Shown here one piece after another: positions 1 through 8,176 of a stretch of DNA of 64,000 bases. The stretch comes from Beijerinckia sp. 28-YEA-48 (GTDB taxonomy: Bacteria > Pseudomonadota > Alphaproteobacteria > Rhizobiales > Beijerinckiaceae): NCBI RefSeq assembly GCF_900104955.1, contig NZ_FNSI01000001.1, forward strand, positions 1,088,001 through 1,152,000, in the 5' to 3' direction. Both the position numbers and the translations under genes were made by a program. The notes below the pieces were generated by a model. It was given only the letters and a program-made list of their open reading frames with translations, did no database searches and was not told where the DNA came from. Every line of letters begins with the position of its first letter. Within the stretch, counting starts at the first letter, position 1.

Positions 1-334
1 CCTCAAGCGCTTCGATACGCATCTTGATTGCCTCGCACATGGCGGCGCGGTCTTCCGCCGGCATTTTCTCGAGCGCGTCGATCTGTTCGTTGACCACGTA
101 GCTCACCATTGATGGCTCTTTCCAATGGGTCAGCAACTTAACAGCTAGGTCGCGTCGCAAGTCCGGCGAAATCTTGGCCTCGCAGGTTTTAACGGCGGCC
201 ATGACGGAGCTAGCCTCCTTGCTATCACTACGCATATCTGCCTGGCCCATCGACGCTGTGAAAAAGAAAACAGTTGCGCACAGGCCGCAGAAGAAAGTTT
301 CAAAGCCCCACTCCCATCTGTGTTCGTCTGGCAT
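1..334 (-). CDS. Hypothetical secreted protein (3' end outside window)
   Basis: An open frame reads leftward from an ATG at 334 to the window edge without a stop (about 111 codons visible). Residues roughly 10-32 are rich in Phe, Cys, Ala and Val and end in Ser-Met-Gly-Gln-Ala, which looks like a signal peptide. The rest is hydrophilic and helical (K/E/R rich, one Cys in a TCEAK context and one near MCEA), so two Cys could form a disulfide. I do not recognise a family. A signal peptide followed by a short charged helical domain suggests a small periplasmic protein. The start is the first in-frame ATG; an internal ATG at the end of the hydrophobic stretch is less likely because it would remove the signal. 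Confidence 0.5.
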   Translation of the reverse strand, partial: MPDEHRWEWGFETFFCGLCATVFFFTASMGQADMRSDSKEASSVMAAVKTCEAKISPDLRRDLAVKLLTHWKEPSMVSYVVNEQIDALEKMPAEDRAAMCEAIKMRIEALE

Positions 335-352
335 ATTTATGCAAATTGCATA

Positions 353-392
353 GGCATAGGGAAGACGTCCTCGGCATAGGGAAGACGTCCTC
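353..392. repeat. Perfect 20-bp tandem duplication
   Basis: GGCATAGGGAAGACGTCCTC occurs twice head to tail (353-372 and 373-392) with no mismatch. It lies between the start of the leftward secreted-protein gene and the end of the NnrU-like gene. The perfect identity points to a recent slippage or duplication event. Confidence 0.85.
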
Positions 393-409
393 AGACGTAT
401 TTCGACCGA

Positions 410-979
410 TCACACGATCGACACACCGATCAGGATGGGGTGCAGGTAGACCATCGCCACGGCGGCGATCGTGCCGACGATGACGGCGATGGCGTCGCCC
501 TTGGTGAAGCTGGCGCTGGCTGGAGCGCCGAAGTCGCCGCGTCTTTTCACAGCGATCCGATCCCACACCGCCCAGGCGAGCAGCGAGCCGAACAGGATGA
601 TGCCGCCGAGATCGCCATTGGCGAGCAGATGCGCCAGCGCCCAGATTTTCACAGCCGCAAGCATCGGGTGATGCAGCCAGCCTTTGATCTTGCCCGGCGG
701 CGCATAAGTGGAGATCAGCGCGATGAAGGCAAGCCAGACGAGCGGCATCGCCAGATGCCGCGTCCAGGTCGGTGGATCCCACACGGGGATATAGCCCGCC
801 GCGCGATAGCTGCCGAAGCCATAGACAATGAGGACCAGGCCGACGGCGGAGGCGAGGGAGTAGAGGCCTTTGTAACCGTTCTCGCCAAAACGGGCGATGA
901 GCCCTGCGCGAGTCTCGCGCAGGGTCGTCAGCGTGTGGGCGCCCAGGAAGATAACGAGGCCGAGGATCAGGATTGCCAT
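410..979 (-). CDS. NnrU family integral membrane protein
   Basis: About 189 residues with five or so hydrophobic segments. The opening MAILILGLVIFLGAH, the later HHPMLAAVKIWALAHLLANG and the ILFGSLLAWAVWDRI segment match my memory of the NnrU family, integral membrane proteins first linked to nitrite and nitric oxide respiration but widespread in alphaproteobacteria with no firm role. The start at 979 is preferred over the longer in-frame start at 1009 because AAGGAAGA stands 7-8 bases upstream and the protein then begins directly with its first membrane segment. No denitrification genes are nearby, so a role in nitrogen oxide metabolism is not supported by context. Confidence 0.8.
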   Translation of the reverse strand: MAILILGLVIFLGAHTLTTLRETRAGLIARFGENGYKGLYSLASAVGLVLIVYGFGSYRAAGYIPVWDPPTWTRHLAMPLVWLAFIALISTYAPPGKIKGWLHHPMLAAVKIWALAHLLANGDLGGIILFGSLLAWAVWDRIAVKRRGDFGAPASASFTKGDAIAVIVGTIAAVAMVYLHPILIGVSIV

Positions 980-1005
980 GGTGTCATCTTCCTTGGGTTG
1001 TGTAA

Positions 1006-1043
1006 GCAAATCGCGTTTCTCTTGAAACGCGACTTGCCCTAGG
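1006..1043. repeat. Palindromic repeat A, copy 1
   Basis: A hairpin-forming element reading GCAAATCGCGTTTC, six bases, then GAAACGCGACTTGC and CTAGG. It belongs to the repeat family also seen at 9994, 14538, 26192, 34157 and 41222. It overlaps the metY stop codon (1039-1041): the TAG comes from the CTAG box of the repeat. Confidence 0.75.
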
Positions 1044-2328
1044 TCGCGGCCAGCGCCTGGTCGAGATCAGCGATGATATCGGGCACGTCCTCGATCCCGA
1101 CCGACAGGCGCACGACGTCAGGCCCGGCGCCGGCGGCAACCTTTTGATCGTCGCTCAGCTGACGATGGGTTGTCGAGGCCGGATGGATGACCAGCGACCG
1201 GGTGTCGCCGACATTGGCGAGATGGGAGAACAGCTGCAGGTTCTTCACCAGCGAAATGCCGGCGTCGTAGCCGCCCCTGAGGCCGAAGGTGAACACGCCG
1301 CCGGCGCCCTTCGGGCAATATTTCTGCGCCAGATTGTAATAGCGGTCGCCCTTCAGGCCCGGATAGGACACCCATTTCACCGCCGGATGGCCCGACAGAT
1401 ATTCCGCCACCTTCTGCGCATTGTCGGAATGGCGCTGCATGCGCAACGGCAGGGTCTCGATGCCGGTCAGCACCAGGAAGGCGTTGAACGGCGAGAGCGC
1501 CGGCCCCAGATCGCGCAGGCTGAGCACGCGGCAGGCGATGGCGAAGGCGAAATTGCCGAAAGTCTCGCCGAGCGTCATGCCGTTATACTCGGGACGCGGC
1601 GCCGAGATCATCGGATAGCGCTTGTCGGCCATCCAGTCGAACGAGCCACCATCGACGATAACGCCGGCAATGGAATTGCCGTGGCCGCCTAAGAATTTCG
1701 TCGCCGAATGAATGACGATGTCGGCGCCGTGCTCGAACGGCTTGATCAAATAGGGCGTCGCCAGGGTGTTGTCGACGATCAGCGGCACGCGGGCGCGCTT
1801 GGCGATCTTGGCGATGGCCTCGATGTCGACGATGACGCCGCCGGGATTGGCGATGGATTCGATGAAGATCGCCTTTGTGCGCGGGCTCACCGCCGCCTCG
1901 AAGGTCGACAGATCATCCGGATCGGCCCATTTGACGTTCCAGCCAAAATTCTTCCACGAATGATTGAACTGATTGATCGAGCCGCCATAGAGCTTGTTGG
2001 CGGCGATCACTTCGTCGCCCGGCTGCATCAGCGCATGAAAGGCGAGGAATTCGGCCGCGTGGCCGGAGGCGACGGCCAATGCCGCCGTGCCGCCTTCCAG
2101 CGCCGCCACCCGTTCTTCCAGCACCGCATTGGTCGGATTGGTGATGCGCGTGTAGATGTTGCCGAACGCCTGCAGGCCAAACAGCGAGGCGGCGTGGTCG
2201 ACGTCATCGAAGACGAAGGACGTCGTCTGATAGATCGGCGTGGCGCGCGCGCCTGTGGCCGGATCGGGCTGGGCGCCGGCATGGACGGCGAGGGTGGAAA
2301 AACCAGGGGCGGCAGGCGTGTCGGTCAT
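1039..2328 (-). CDS. metY: O-acetylhomoserine sulfhydrylase (aminocarboxypropyltransferase)
   Basis: A PLP enzyme of the Cys/Met metabolism family, 429 residues as usual for this group. It joins O-acetylhomoserine with sulfide (or methanethiol) to give homocysteine (or methionine) in the cytoplasm. Visible features are SGHAAEF near residue 90, YGGSINQF near 115, the Asp of VDNTLATPYL near 187 that contacts the pyridine nitrogen, and the Schiff-base lysine K211 in HSATKFLGGHG. The start at 2328 opens the conserved N-terminal FSTLAVHAG region. The gene stands alone; the leader carries inverted repeats described separately. Close relatives include cystathionine gamma-synthase, but the length and the YGG/SATKFLGGHG context favour the sulfhydrylase. 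Confidence 0.93.
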   Translation of the reverse strand: MTDTPAAPGFSTLAVHAGAQPDPATGARATPIYQTTSFVFDDVDHAASLFGLQAFGNIYTRITNPTNAVLEERVAALEGGTAALAVASGHAAEFLAFHALMQPGDEVIAANKLYGGSINQFNHSWKNFGWNVKWADPDDLSTFEAAVSPRTKAIFIESIANPGGVIVDIEAIAKIAKRARVPLIVDNTLATPYLIKPFEHGADIVIHSATKFLGGHGNSIAGVIVDGGSFDWMADKRYPMISAPRPEYNGMTLGETFGNFAFAIACRVLSLRDLGPALSPFNAFLVLTGIETLPLRMQRHSDNAQKVAEYLSGHPAVKWVSYPGLKGDRYYNLAQKYCPKGAGGVFTFGLRGGYDAGISLVKNLQLFSHLANVGDTRSLVIHPASTTHRQLSDDQKVAAGAGPDVVRLSVGIEDVPDIIADLDQALAAT

Positions 2329-2365
2329 GGCACCTCGCGGAGGATTTCATAAAACAGGACGATTT

Positions 2366-2405
2366 GTTCTTTTTATAGAACGTGCGGCTGGCGTCAATCG
2401 CCAGC
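2366..2405. promoter_or_regulatory. Inverted repeats upstream of metY
   Basis: Two perfect inverted repeats lie 38-77 bases before the metY start: GTTCT-N6-AGAAC (2366-2381) and a 7-bp stem GCTGGCG/CGCCAGC with a 5-base loop (2387-2405). Either could be a repressor operator or a leader hairpin. I looked for the SAM-II aptamer common before alphaproteobacterial methionine genes and could not fit its conserved segments. Confidence 0.35.
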
Positions 2406-2561
2406 ATCCCTTTGCCTTGTGAAGGCTTGCCTTTGGGTTCGCCACCTTAACCGCCGGCGATGACGGGTGGAAGGCGGGGCGTCTTGATGCAAAGGTTTGC
2501 AGCCTCTTGACCGTGAAGCGGGGACGCGAGAGACCGCGTAACACTTCTAAGGAGGGGACGA

Positions 2562-3287
2562 TTGGCAGAGGGCAAGGGAACGATCGTACTGGTGCACGGC
2601 GCCTGGTTCGGCGGCTGGGTGTGGCGTGACGTGGCGCGGCTGCTGCGGGCCGAAGGGTTCGACGTGACGACCCCGACGATGAGCGGGCTTGGCGAACGCC
2701 GGCATCAGCTTGGTCCAGAGATCGGCCTTTCCACCCATGTCGAGGACATCGTCAGCCATATCGAGATGGAAGATCTCAGAGATGTGACCCTGGTTGGCTG
2801 GAGTTATGGCGGCATGGTCGCCAATGGCGTTTTGACGCGCATCAAGGACCGTATTCGCACATTGGTCTATTTCGACGCCTTCGATCCGAAGGATGGGGAG
2901 TCGCTCGCCGATATCGTGAACAGCCCGCTCTCGCAGAGGGCACGTGACCTGGAGCAGGCGGGACAGCCGTTGCCGCCGCCCAATCTGACGCGACAGTGGA
3001 ATGTGACCGATGAAGCCCTTCTTGCCAAATGCGCTGATCGCGTCGGTCCGCATCCGGCAAAGACGATGACGGAACCGGTGAAGGGGTTTCATGAGCGTCC
3101 GCAAGGGGTGAACTATGTCTATGTCTGGTGTGGCGCCAACCCCGCTTCGGTCTTCGCACCATTCTATGAGCGTGCCGGCAAGGACCCGCAATTTGCCTTC
3201 GCCGAACGCCTGCCGCACGACCATGTGGTGGCGTTGACGGATCCGCCCGTGGTGGCCGAGGTGATTGCCAAGGCCGCGCGGCTTTGA
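2562..3287 (+). CDS. Alpha/beta-fold hydrolase
   Basis: A 241-residue single-domain alpha/beta hydrolase. VLVHGAWFGGW (residues 10-20) forms the oxyanion region, GWSYGG (79-84) is the nucleophile elbow with Ser81, and the His of LPHDHVVALTDP near the C-terminus completes the likely triad. This HGAW subgroup includes esterases, hydroxynitrile lyases and salicylate esterase relatives. The start is a TTG at 2562, chosen because a strong AAGGAGGGG lies just before it and no ATG is in frame nearby. It is followed 31 bases on by a SnoaL-like gene and then an intradiol dioxygenase, so it probably acts on an ester, lactone or ring-cleavage product in the same catabolic route. Confidence 0.82.
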   Translation: MAEGKGTIVLVHGAWFGGWVWRDVARLLRAEGFDVTTPTMSGLGERRHQLGPEIGLSTHVEDIVSHIEMEDLRDVTLVGWSYGGMVANGVLTRIKDRIRTLVYFDAFDPKDGESLADIVNSPLSQRARDLEQAGQPLPPPNLTRQWNVTDEALLAKCADRVGPHPAKTMTEPVKGFHERPQGVNYVYVWCGANPASVFAPFYERAGKDPQFAFAERLPHDHVVALTDPPVVAEVIAKAARL

Positions 3288-3318
3288 TTTTTGGAACAAG
3301 CGTTTTGAATAAGAGGAA

Positions 3319-3945
3319 ATGGAATTGAATATGGATCAGGACGTGCTTGACGGGATCGCCGTGCGCCAGCTTGTCGACAATTGGGTGTTGTGGCGTGACG
3401 CCGGCTATTGGGAGAAGTTCCGCACGGTCTGGCATCCGGATGGCAAGATGTTCGCCACCTGGACGCAGGGCACCGGCGATGAATTCATCGCCATGAACAA
3501 GAAAGCCTGGGCCGCTGGCGTCAGCATTCTGCATTCGCAGGGCGCGCATACGTCGGAGATTCGTGGCAACCGCGCCATCGCCGAAACCAAGATGCACATC
3601 TCTCAACGTGACACGGTGCACGACATCCTGGTGGATGTGGTCTGCGTCGGCCGCTTCTATGATTTCTTGGAGAAGCGCGACGGCAAGTGGGGCTTCGTGC
3701 TGCGTCAGCCGATCTACGAAAAGGACCGCATGGATCCGGTGCGCGCCGGCGAGAAGGTGCCGCTCGACGAGAAGCTGCTCAACTCATTTCCCGAGGGCTA
3801 TCGGCATCTCGCCTATATCCAGTCGAAGATCGGCTTTCCGGTGAAGACCAATATGCCGGGGCTGAAGGGCGAGCGGGTCGAGGCGCTCTATGCCGCTGGC
3901 GAAGCCTGGCTCGCCGGTAAGCCGCTGTCTTGGGGCCATGATTAA
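3319..3945 (+). CDS. SnoaL-like / NTF2-fold protein
   Basis: A 208-residue protein whose first 135 residues look like the SnoaL/NTF2-like cone: an early helix DGIAVRQLVDNWVLWRDAGYWEKF, then WHPDGKMFATW and HSQGAHTSEIRGNRAIAETKM strands. The fold serves dehydratases, isomerases and small-ligand binding, so the reaction cannot be named. The C-terminal 60 residues (GYRHLAYIQSKIGFPV onwards) extend beyond the minimal domain. Two starts are possible, 3319 and 3331 (MDQDVLDG). The second leaves a better distance to AGAGGA; I list the longer form. It sits in a row with the hydrolase upstream and the dioxygenase downstream, all rightward, suggesting one operon. Confidence 0.75.
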   Translation: MELNMDQDVLDGIAVRQLVDNWVLWRDAGYWEKFRTVWHPDGKMFATWTQGTGDEFIAMNKKAWAAGVSILHSQGAHTSEIRGNRAIAETKMHISQRDTVHDILVDVVCVGRFYDFLEKRDGKWGFVLRQPIYEKDRMDPVRAGEKVPLDEKLLNSFPEGYRHLAYIQSKIGFPVKTNMPGLKGERVEALYAAGEAWLAGKPLSWGHD

Positions 3946-3970
3946 TCGGGCCAAGATTAATCGGGCCATG
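3941..3970. repeat. 15-bp tandem repeat at gene end
   Basis: ATTAATCGGGCCA-A/T-G occurs twice in tandem (3941-3955 and 3956-3970). The first copy includes the stop codon of the SnoaL-like gene (TAA at 3943-3945), and the preceding GGGCCATG extends the similarity. It looks like recent slippage at the gene end. Confidence 0.7.
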
Positions 3971-4012
3971 ACTAGAAATACGCTGAGAGATCACGTTTCT
4001 TGAGGGGATAGT

Positions 4013-4891
4013 ATGCGCGAACTCGACGAAAACAGCATCACGCAGGCGGTCATTGAGCGTTTCGCCAATGCGCCGAATGCGCGGGTGAAAGAAGTCTGCA
4101 CGTCGCTGGTGAAACACCTGCACGATTTCGTGCGCGACGTGCGTCCGACCGAAGACGAATGGGGGGTTGCCATCGACTTCCTGACGCGCACCGGCAAGAT
4201 CTGCGACGACGTGCGGCAGGAGTTCGTTTTGCTCTCGGACACGTTGGGTGTTTCGACCCTGGTCGATTCCATCAACCATCCGGTGCATGGCGACATCACG
4301 CAGTCGACGGTGTTGGGGCCGTTTTGGACGGCGCAGATGCCCGACTGCAAGATGGGCGATGACATCCACGGCAATATGAAGGGCGAGCCGGCTTATATCT
4401 ACGGCACCTTGCGCTCGGAGGATGGCACGCCGCTCGCCAATGCGCAGATGGATGTGTGGCACTCCGACGACGATGGCTTTTACGACGTGCAGCAGATGGA
4501 AAAGCTCGGCGGTCCGGGCGGTCGCGGCCGCTTCAAGACCGACAGCGAGGGCCGTTACTTCTTCTGGTCGATCAAGCCGACGTGTTATCCGGTGCCGACC
4601 GATGGGCCGGTCGGCGAAATGCTGCGCGGGCAGGGGCGTCATCCGATGCGCCCGGCGCATCTGCATTTCATCTTCACGGCGCCAGGCCATCGCCGGCTGG
4701 TGACGCATATCTTCGATCCGACCGATAAGTACATCGATTCCGATGCGGTGTTCGGCGTCAAGGAATCGCTGATCCGCGAATATAAGGAACATCCGCCAGG
4801 CAAAGCGCCCGACGGCAAAGTGATGAACGAGCCCTTCGTCACCATCACCTATGATTTCGTGATGGCGAAGGAAGGTAAGAAAGCGGCTTAA
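4013..4891 (+). CDS. Intradiol ring-cleavage dioxygenase, hydroxyquinol/catechol 1,2-dioxygenase type
   Basis: A 292-residue non-heme Fe(III) dioxygenase that would open a catechol or 1,2,4-trihydroxybenzene ring between the hydroxyls to give a muconate or maleylacetate. The N-terminal helical dimerisation domain (about 1-105) is followed by the beta-sandwich. The four iron ligands can be read: Tyr157 (DGFYDVQ), Tyr192 (TCYPVP), His216 and His218 (PAHLHF). Spacings between the last three match known hydroxyquinol dioxygenases. TVLGPFWTAQMP is a typical family motif. The start at 4013 follows GAGGGGAT. It is the third gene of a rightward series with the hydrolase and SnoaL-like protein. Substrate preference between catechol and hydroxyquinol cannot be fixed from sequence alone. 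Confidence 0.87.
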   Translation: MRELDENSITQAVIERFANAPNARVKEVCTSLVKHLHDFVRDVRPTEDEWGVAIDFLTRTGKICDDVRQEFVLLSDTLGVSTLVDSINHPVHGDITQSTVLGPFWTAQMPDCKMGDDIHGNMKGEPAYIYGTLRSEDGTPLANAQMDVWHSDDDGFYDVQQMEKLGGPGGRGRFKTDSEGRYFFWSIKPTCYPVPTDGPVGEMLRGQGRHPMRPAHLHFIFTAPGHRRLVTHIFDPTDKYIDSDAVFGVKESLIREYKEHPPGKAPDGKVMNEPFVTITYDFVMAKEGKKAA

Positions 4892-4907
4892 GCCGAAGCC
4901 TTGGTGT

Positions 4908-4946
4908 CATACCGGACACGCCAAAGGCGTGATCCGGTATCCAGGG
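4908..4946. repeat. Palindromic repeat C, copy 1
   Basis: Imperfect inverted repeat ATACCGGACACGCC-AAA-GGCGTGATCCGGTAT followed by CCAGG. This type of dispersed element is frequent between rhizobial genes. Here it separates the convergent dioxygenase and TTT binding-protein genes and may act as a transcript end. Related pieces occur near 6685, 25169, 37673 and 60583. Confidence 0.65.
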
Positions 4947-5013
4947 GCAAATGCTTCTGCGTTGATCGCTCTGCCACGCGCTCTGGATCATCTGCTGCGC
5001 AGATGTGGCACGT

Positions 5014-5982
5014 CTACTTGATATCGATCTTCGCTACTTCAGCCACCTTGTTCCAGGCGGTGATGGCCTCATCGAGTTTCTTGGTCATGAACGCCGCGTC
5101 GCCCTTCACCGGCACGCCGCCGTTGTTGAGCAGGAAGTCGGCATAGGCTTTCGAGCCGGCCGCCTGCATGAACCAGTTGGCCAACTTGTCGAGGATCGGC
5201 TTCGGCGTGCCAGCCGGCGCCCACATGGCCCAGATCGGCGTCGTGTCGGAGGTGCGGTAGCCAAGCGAGTCCATGGTCGGCACATTCGGCATGGCCGGAT
5301 TGGGCGTCGCCGTCGTCACGGCGAGGAGTTTCACTTTGCCCTGTCGCTCCTGGCCGCTGGCATAGAGCGTGTCGACGAAGGCGAAGTCGATCTGGCCGGC
5401 GGAAAGGTCGCGCACCGCATCGGGCGTGATCTTGTAGGCGACCGGCGTCATGTCGAGGCCGGCGCCCGTGGTATAGGCGACGGAGCCTGCGAGGCCGACG
5501 GTTGTCGCCCAGCCATAGGTGGCGCGCTTGCCCTTGGCCTTCAGATATTGCGTCAGTTCGGCGACGGTCTTCGAGGGATTGTCGGGCCCGATCGCCAAAG
5601 CGAAGCCGTTCTCGTGCAGCGCGGCGATTGGCACCAATTCCTTCTTCACGTCGAAAGGCACCGGCTTGTAGAGCGCCGTATTGCCGGCGGTGGTGGCGGT
5701 GGAGGCGAGCAACAGCGTGTAGCCGTCGGGCTTTGCCTTGGCGCCGGCATCAACCGCGATATTGCCCGAAGCGCCGGGCCGGTTGTCGACGATGAAGGTG
5801 GCGCCATTGGTGATCTGGCGCAGCTGTTCGAGCAGGAAGCGGGCGGGAATGTCGGCGCCGGAGCCGGCAGCAAAGCCGAGCATGATGCGGACCGGTTTGT
5901 CGGGGTAATTGTCCTGCGCGCGCACCGATGTCAGGCCGGCGCTAACGGCAATTAGGATCGCCACGATACGTGCGAGTTTCAT
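5014..5982 (-). CDS. TTT (Bug family) substrate-binding protein
   Basis: A 322-residue periplasmic binding protein of the tripartite tricarboxylate transporter family. A Sec signal peptide (MKLARIVAILIAVSAGLTSVRAQ) is followed by YPDKPVRIMLGFAAGSGAD and VDNRPGASGNIA, the two hallmark loops that bind carboxylate ligands, then KPDGYTLLLA. The start at 5982 is chosen over 6039 because GGGAGGGAA precedes it and the signal begins there. No TctA/TctB membrane genes are adjacent. It converges with the dioxygenase gene and lies close to a LigC-like dehydrogenase, so an aromatic acid or a ring-cleavage product is a reasonable guess for the ligand. Confidence 0.9.
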   Translation of the reverse strand: MKLARIVAILIAVSAGLTSVRAQDNYPDKPVRIMLGFAAGSGADIPARFLLEQLRQITNGATFIVDNRPGASGNIAVDAGAKAKPDGYTLLLASTATTAGNTALYKPVPFDVKKELVPIAALHENGFALAIGPDNPSKTVAELTQYLKAKGKRATYGWATTVGLAGSVAYTTGAGLDMTPVAYKITPDAVRDLSAGQIDFAFVDTLYASGQERQGKVKLLAVTTATPNPAMPNVPTMDSLGYRTSDTTPIWAMWAPAGTPKPILDKLANWFMQAAGSKAYADFLLNNGGVPVKGDAAFMTKKLDEAITAWNKVAEVAKIDIK

Positions 5983-6074
5983 TGTTCCCTCCCAGAAACT
6001 TATGGGAGGGAGGATCACAGGCTTCCTGCCATCGGTCAATGACGAAAGCGGAGGGGAGGGTTATGCCCGCCCGG

Positions 6075-6611
6075 CTATTTCTTGTTCTTCTTCGCCCGCT
6101 CGATCGCCTCGACGATCAGCTTGCGCGCTGCTTCCGCATCGCCCCAGCCCTTGGTCTTCACCCATTTGCCGGGCTCGAGATCCTTGTAGTGCAGAAAGAA
6201 ATGCTCGATCTGCTGCAGGGTGATCTCCGGCAGGTCGGTGTAGTTCTGCACGCTCTTATAGCGTTGGGTCAGCTTGTCGGAAGGCACAGCGATGATCTTC
6301 TCGTCACCGCCGGCTTCGTCTTCCATCAGCAGCACGCCGACGACGCGGCAGCTCATGATGGCGCCCGGCACGATGCCGCGAGTGTTGGCGACGATCACGT
6401 CGCACGGATCGCCGTCTTCCGACAGCGTGTGGGGGATGAAGCCGTAGTTCCCCGGATAGCGCATGGCCGTATAGAGGAAGCGGTCGACGACGAGCGCGCC
6501 GGATTCCTTGTCCATTTCATATTTAATCGGTTCGCCGCCGATGGGGACCTCGATGACCACGTTGACGTCGTGGGGCGGGTTTTTGCCGATGGCGATGGCT
6601 TCAAGATTCAT
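6075..6611 (-). CDS. ppa: Inorganic pyrophosphatase
   Basis: A 178-residue family I soluble pyrophosphatase that hydrolyses pyrophosphate to phosphate and so pulls biosynthetic reactions forward. The order of motifs is typical: [19 protein letters not shown], the substrate loop [18 protein letters not shown], and the Mg-binding [10 protein letters not shown] with its three Asp. Length and order agree with bacterial hexameric enzymes. The Lys-rich C-terminus (ERAKKNKK) is common. It is a housekeeping gene between two catabolism-like genes and is probably transcribed alone. Confidence 0.95.
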   Translation of the reverse strand: MNLEAIAIGKNPPHDVNVVIEVPIGGEPIKYEMDKESGALVVDRFLYTAMRYPGNYGFIPHTLSEDGDPCDVIVANTRGIVPGAIMSCRVVGVLLMEDEAGGDEKIIAVPSDKLTQRYKSVQNYTDLPEITLQQIEHFFLHYKDLEPGKWVKTKGWGDAEAARKLIVEAIERAKKNKK

Positions 6612-6684
6612 GATGGTTCCATATGCAGGACCCGTGCCCCTTTGGGGCGCGGGGAGGGTATGTTGTTGACGGCCTCGGCGCCAT

Positions 6685-6741
6685 GCCTGACGCGCAAGAT
6701 CCCGGATCGCCTGCGGGCAGACGTCCGGGATGACAGTGAGG
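6685..6741. repeat. Palindromic repeat C, copy 2 (partial)
   Basis: CAAGATCCCGGATCGCCTGC followed by GGGCAGACGTCCGGGATGACAG reads as a degraded inverted repeat of the kind that ends in GGGATGACA. It lies between ppa and the LigC-like gene. Confidence 0.5.
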
Positions 6742-6818
6742 TGACCAGTAGTGGCATCACGACAGCTGTGGCAAGTGCTTCTTCTGTCGCAAGGCCGGCC
6801 CTGAATCAGGGCAAATGA

Positions 6819-7778
6819 TCAGGGTTTACCGTTCATCTTGATGAGCTGGTCCTCGAGCTTGCCGAGGGTCTGCATGGTCGAAAGAGCTTCGGCCACCGAG
6901 CAGTTCGGGACGCGCTTTTCCTCGATCGCGGCGATGAATTCACGGTCCTGGTTCTCGAAGCCGTTCATCGACGGAGCGACGCCCGTGAGATCGATCTTCT
7001 TGCCAAAGCCGTCGGTCAGGTCGTCGTAGAAGGAGACCCAGGTGCCCTTGTCGCACATATAGCGGTAGGGCGATCCGATCGGACCTTCGTCATTGAAGGA
7101 GAGGGACAGCACGCAGATGGCGCCCTTCGGCGTCTTCATGATGATGCCCATGTCCATGGCGATCTTCAGTTCCGGATGATAGGGGCCCTGGACCGCATAG
7201 GCCTCGGAGACCTTTTCGCCGGTCTGATAGGAGAACAGATCGACGGTGTGGCAGGCGTGGTGCCACAGCAAGTGGTCGACCCACGAACGGGCATGGCCGA
7301 GGGCGTTCATATTGGTGCGGCGGAAGAAATGGGTGTGGGCCTGCATCTGCTGCAGGACGACGCCTTCCTTCTGCAGCTTCTGGTGCATCAGCTGGTGGCT
7401 GGGGTTGAAGCGGCGGACGTGGCCGGCCATGGCAGTGACGCCGGTTTCCTTCTGGACGCGGACGATGCGCTCGGCATCGGCGACGGAATCGCACATCGGG
7501 ATTTCGATCAGCACGTGCTTGCCGGCGCGCATGGCGATTTCGGCCTGGTCAGCGTGAACCTGGGTCGGGCCGGTGATGATGACGGCGTCGACGTCCTTGC
7601 GATTGACCGCTTCTTCGAAACTCGTCAGGGCGACGGGGACATTATATTCGGCAGCAGTCTTTTCCGTGCCTTCCTGGGTGCGGCTTTGCAGCACAGTCAC
7701 CTGAGAGCCCTCGATCGCCTTGATGGCTTTCAGATGGGCGACGCCCATCGCGCCATTGCCGCTGATGCAAAACCTCAT
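6819..7778 (-). CDS. Gfo/Idh/MocA oxidoreductase, LigC-like
   Basis: A 319-residue NAD(P)-dependent dehydrogenase with the Rossmann fingerprint GNGAMG (residues 7-12) and the family EIP motif. The stretches GHVRRFNPSH, RSWVDHLLWHHACHTVDLF, AICVLSLSFN and SMNGFENQDREFIAAI closely resemble, from memory, LigC, the 4-carboxy-2-hydroxymuconate-6-semialdehyde dehydrogenase of protocatechuate 4,5-cleavage. That enzyme oxidises the hemiacetal form of the ring-cleavage product to 2-pyrone-4,6-dicarboxylate. The start is set at 7778; an ATG two codons earlier (7784) is too close to GAGG. No LigAB extradiol dioxygenase is visible nearby. Overall similarity is strong but the exact substrate is inferred. 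Confidence 0.82.
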   Translation of the reverse strand: MRFCISGNGAMGVAHLKAIKAIEGSQVTVLQSRTQEGTEKTAAEYNVPVALTSFEEAVNRKDVDAVIITGPTQVHADQAEIAMRAGKHVLIEIPMCDSVADAERIVRVQKETGVTAMAGHVRRFNPSHQLMHQKLQKEGVVLQQMQAHTHFFRRTNMNALGHARSWVDHLLWHHACHTVDLFSYQTGEKVSEAYAVQGPYHPELKIAMDMGIIMKTPKGAICVLSLSFNDEGPIGSPYRYMCDKGTWVSFYDDLTDGFGKKIDLTGVAPSMNGFENQDREFIAAIEEKRVPNCSVAEALSTMQTLGKLEDQLIKMNGKP

Positions 7779-7811
7779 TGTCATTTCCTCATTTTGGCAG
7801 AGAGCCGTTAC

Positions 7812-7852
7812 GGGAAAACCGATCGTAACTTGCGAAAAGTCCTGGTTTTCCC
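7812..7852. promoter_or_regulatory. 9-bp inverted repeat upstream of the LigC-like gene
   Basis: GGGAAAACC at 7812-7820 and GGTTTTCCC at 7844-7852 are perfect inverted copies with a 23-base spacer, 34 bases before the leftward gene. The spacing would put the half-sites about three helical turns apart, which suits a dimeric or looped regulator site. The rest of 7779-8176 holds no gene I can support. Confidence 0.35.
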
Positions 7853-8176
7853 TTCGGCCGGAGTTACAGGCGGCCGGATAGCATGGCGGGGCCGAAATAG
7901 GAATGCCGGTTCCCATCCGCCGCGTCTGCATTTTGGGTCGTTTACACTCTGTTTGCGCTCATTGAAATCGCTCGAATTACATCCGTTAAGGTATCTCTCC
8001 CTTAACTTTAGCTGCCTAGGAATGGGGCGAGCCGGGCGGTGGTTCCGGAAGAGAGTTTGGGGTTCTGCGTCGTGGCACTAGCGCAGGGTGAGAAGCAGTT
8101 TGGTAATCGCCGGCCAGGGGGCGTCGCCGCTCCGCCGGTTCGTACAGCAAAGAGCGGGGCGCGGGTCGGCGCCAGC

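Noticed and set aside
2329-2561. Possible SAM-II riboswitch upstream of metY
   Set aside because: The conserved segments of the aptamer could not be placed; only two simple inverted repeats were found.
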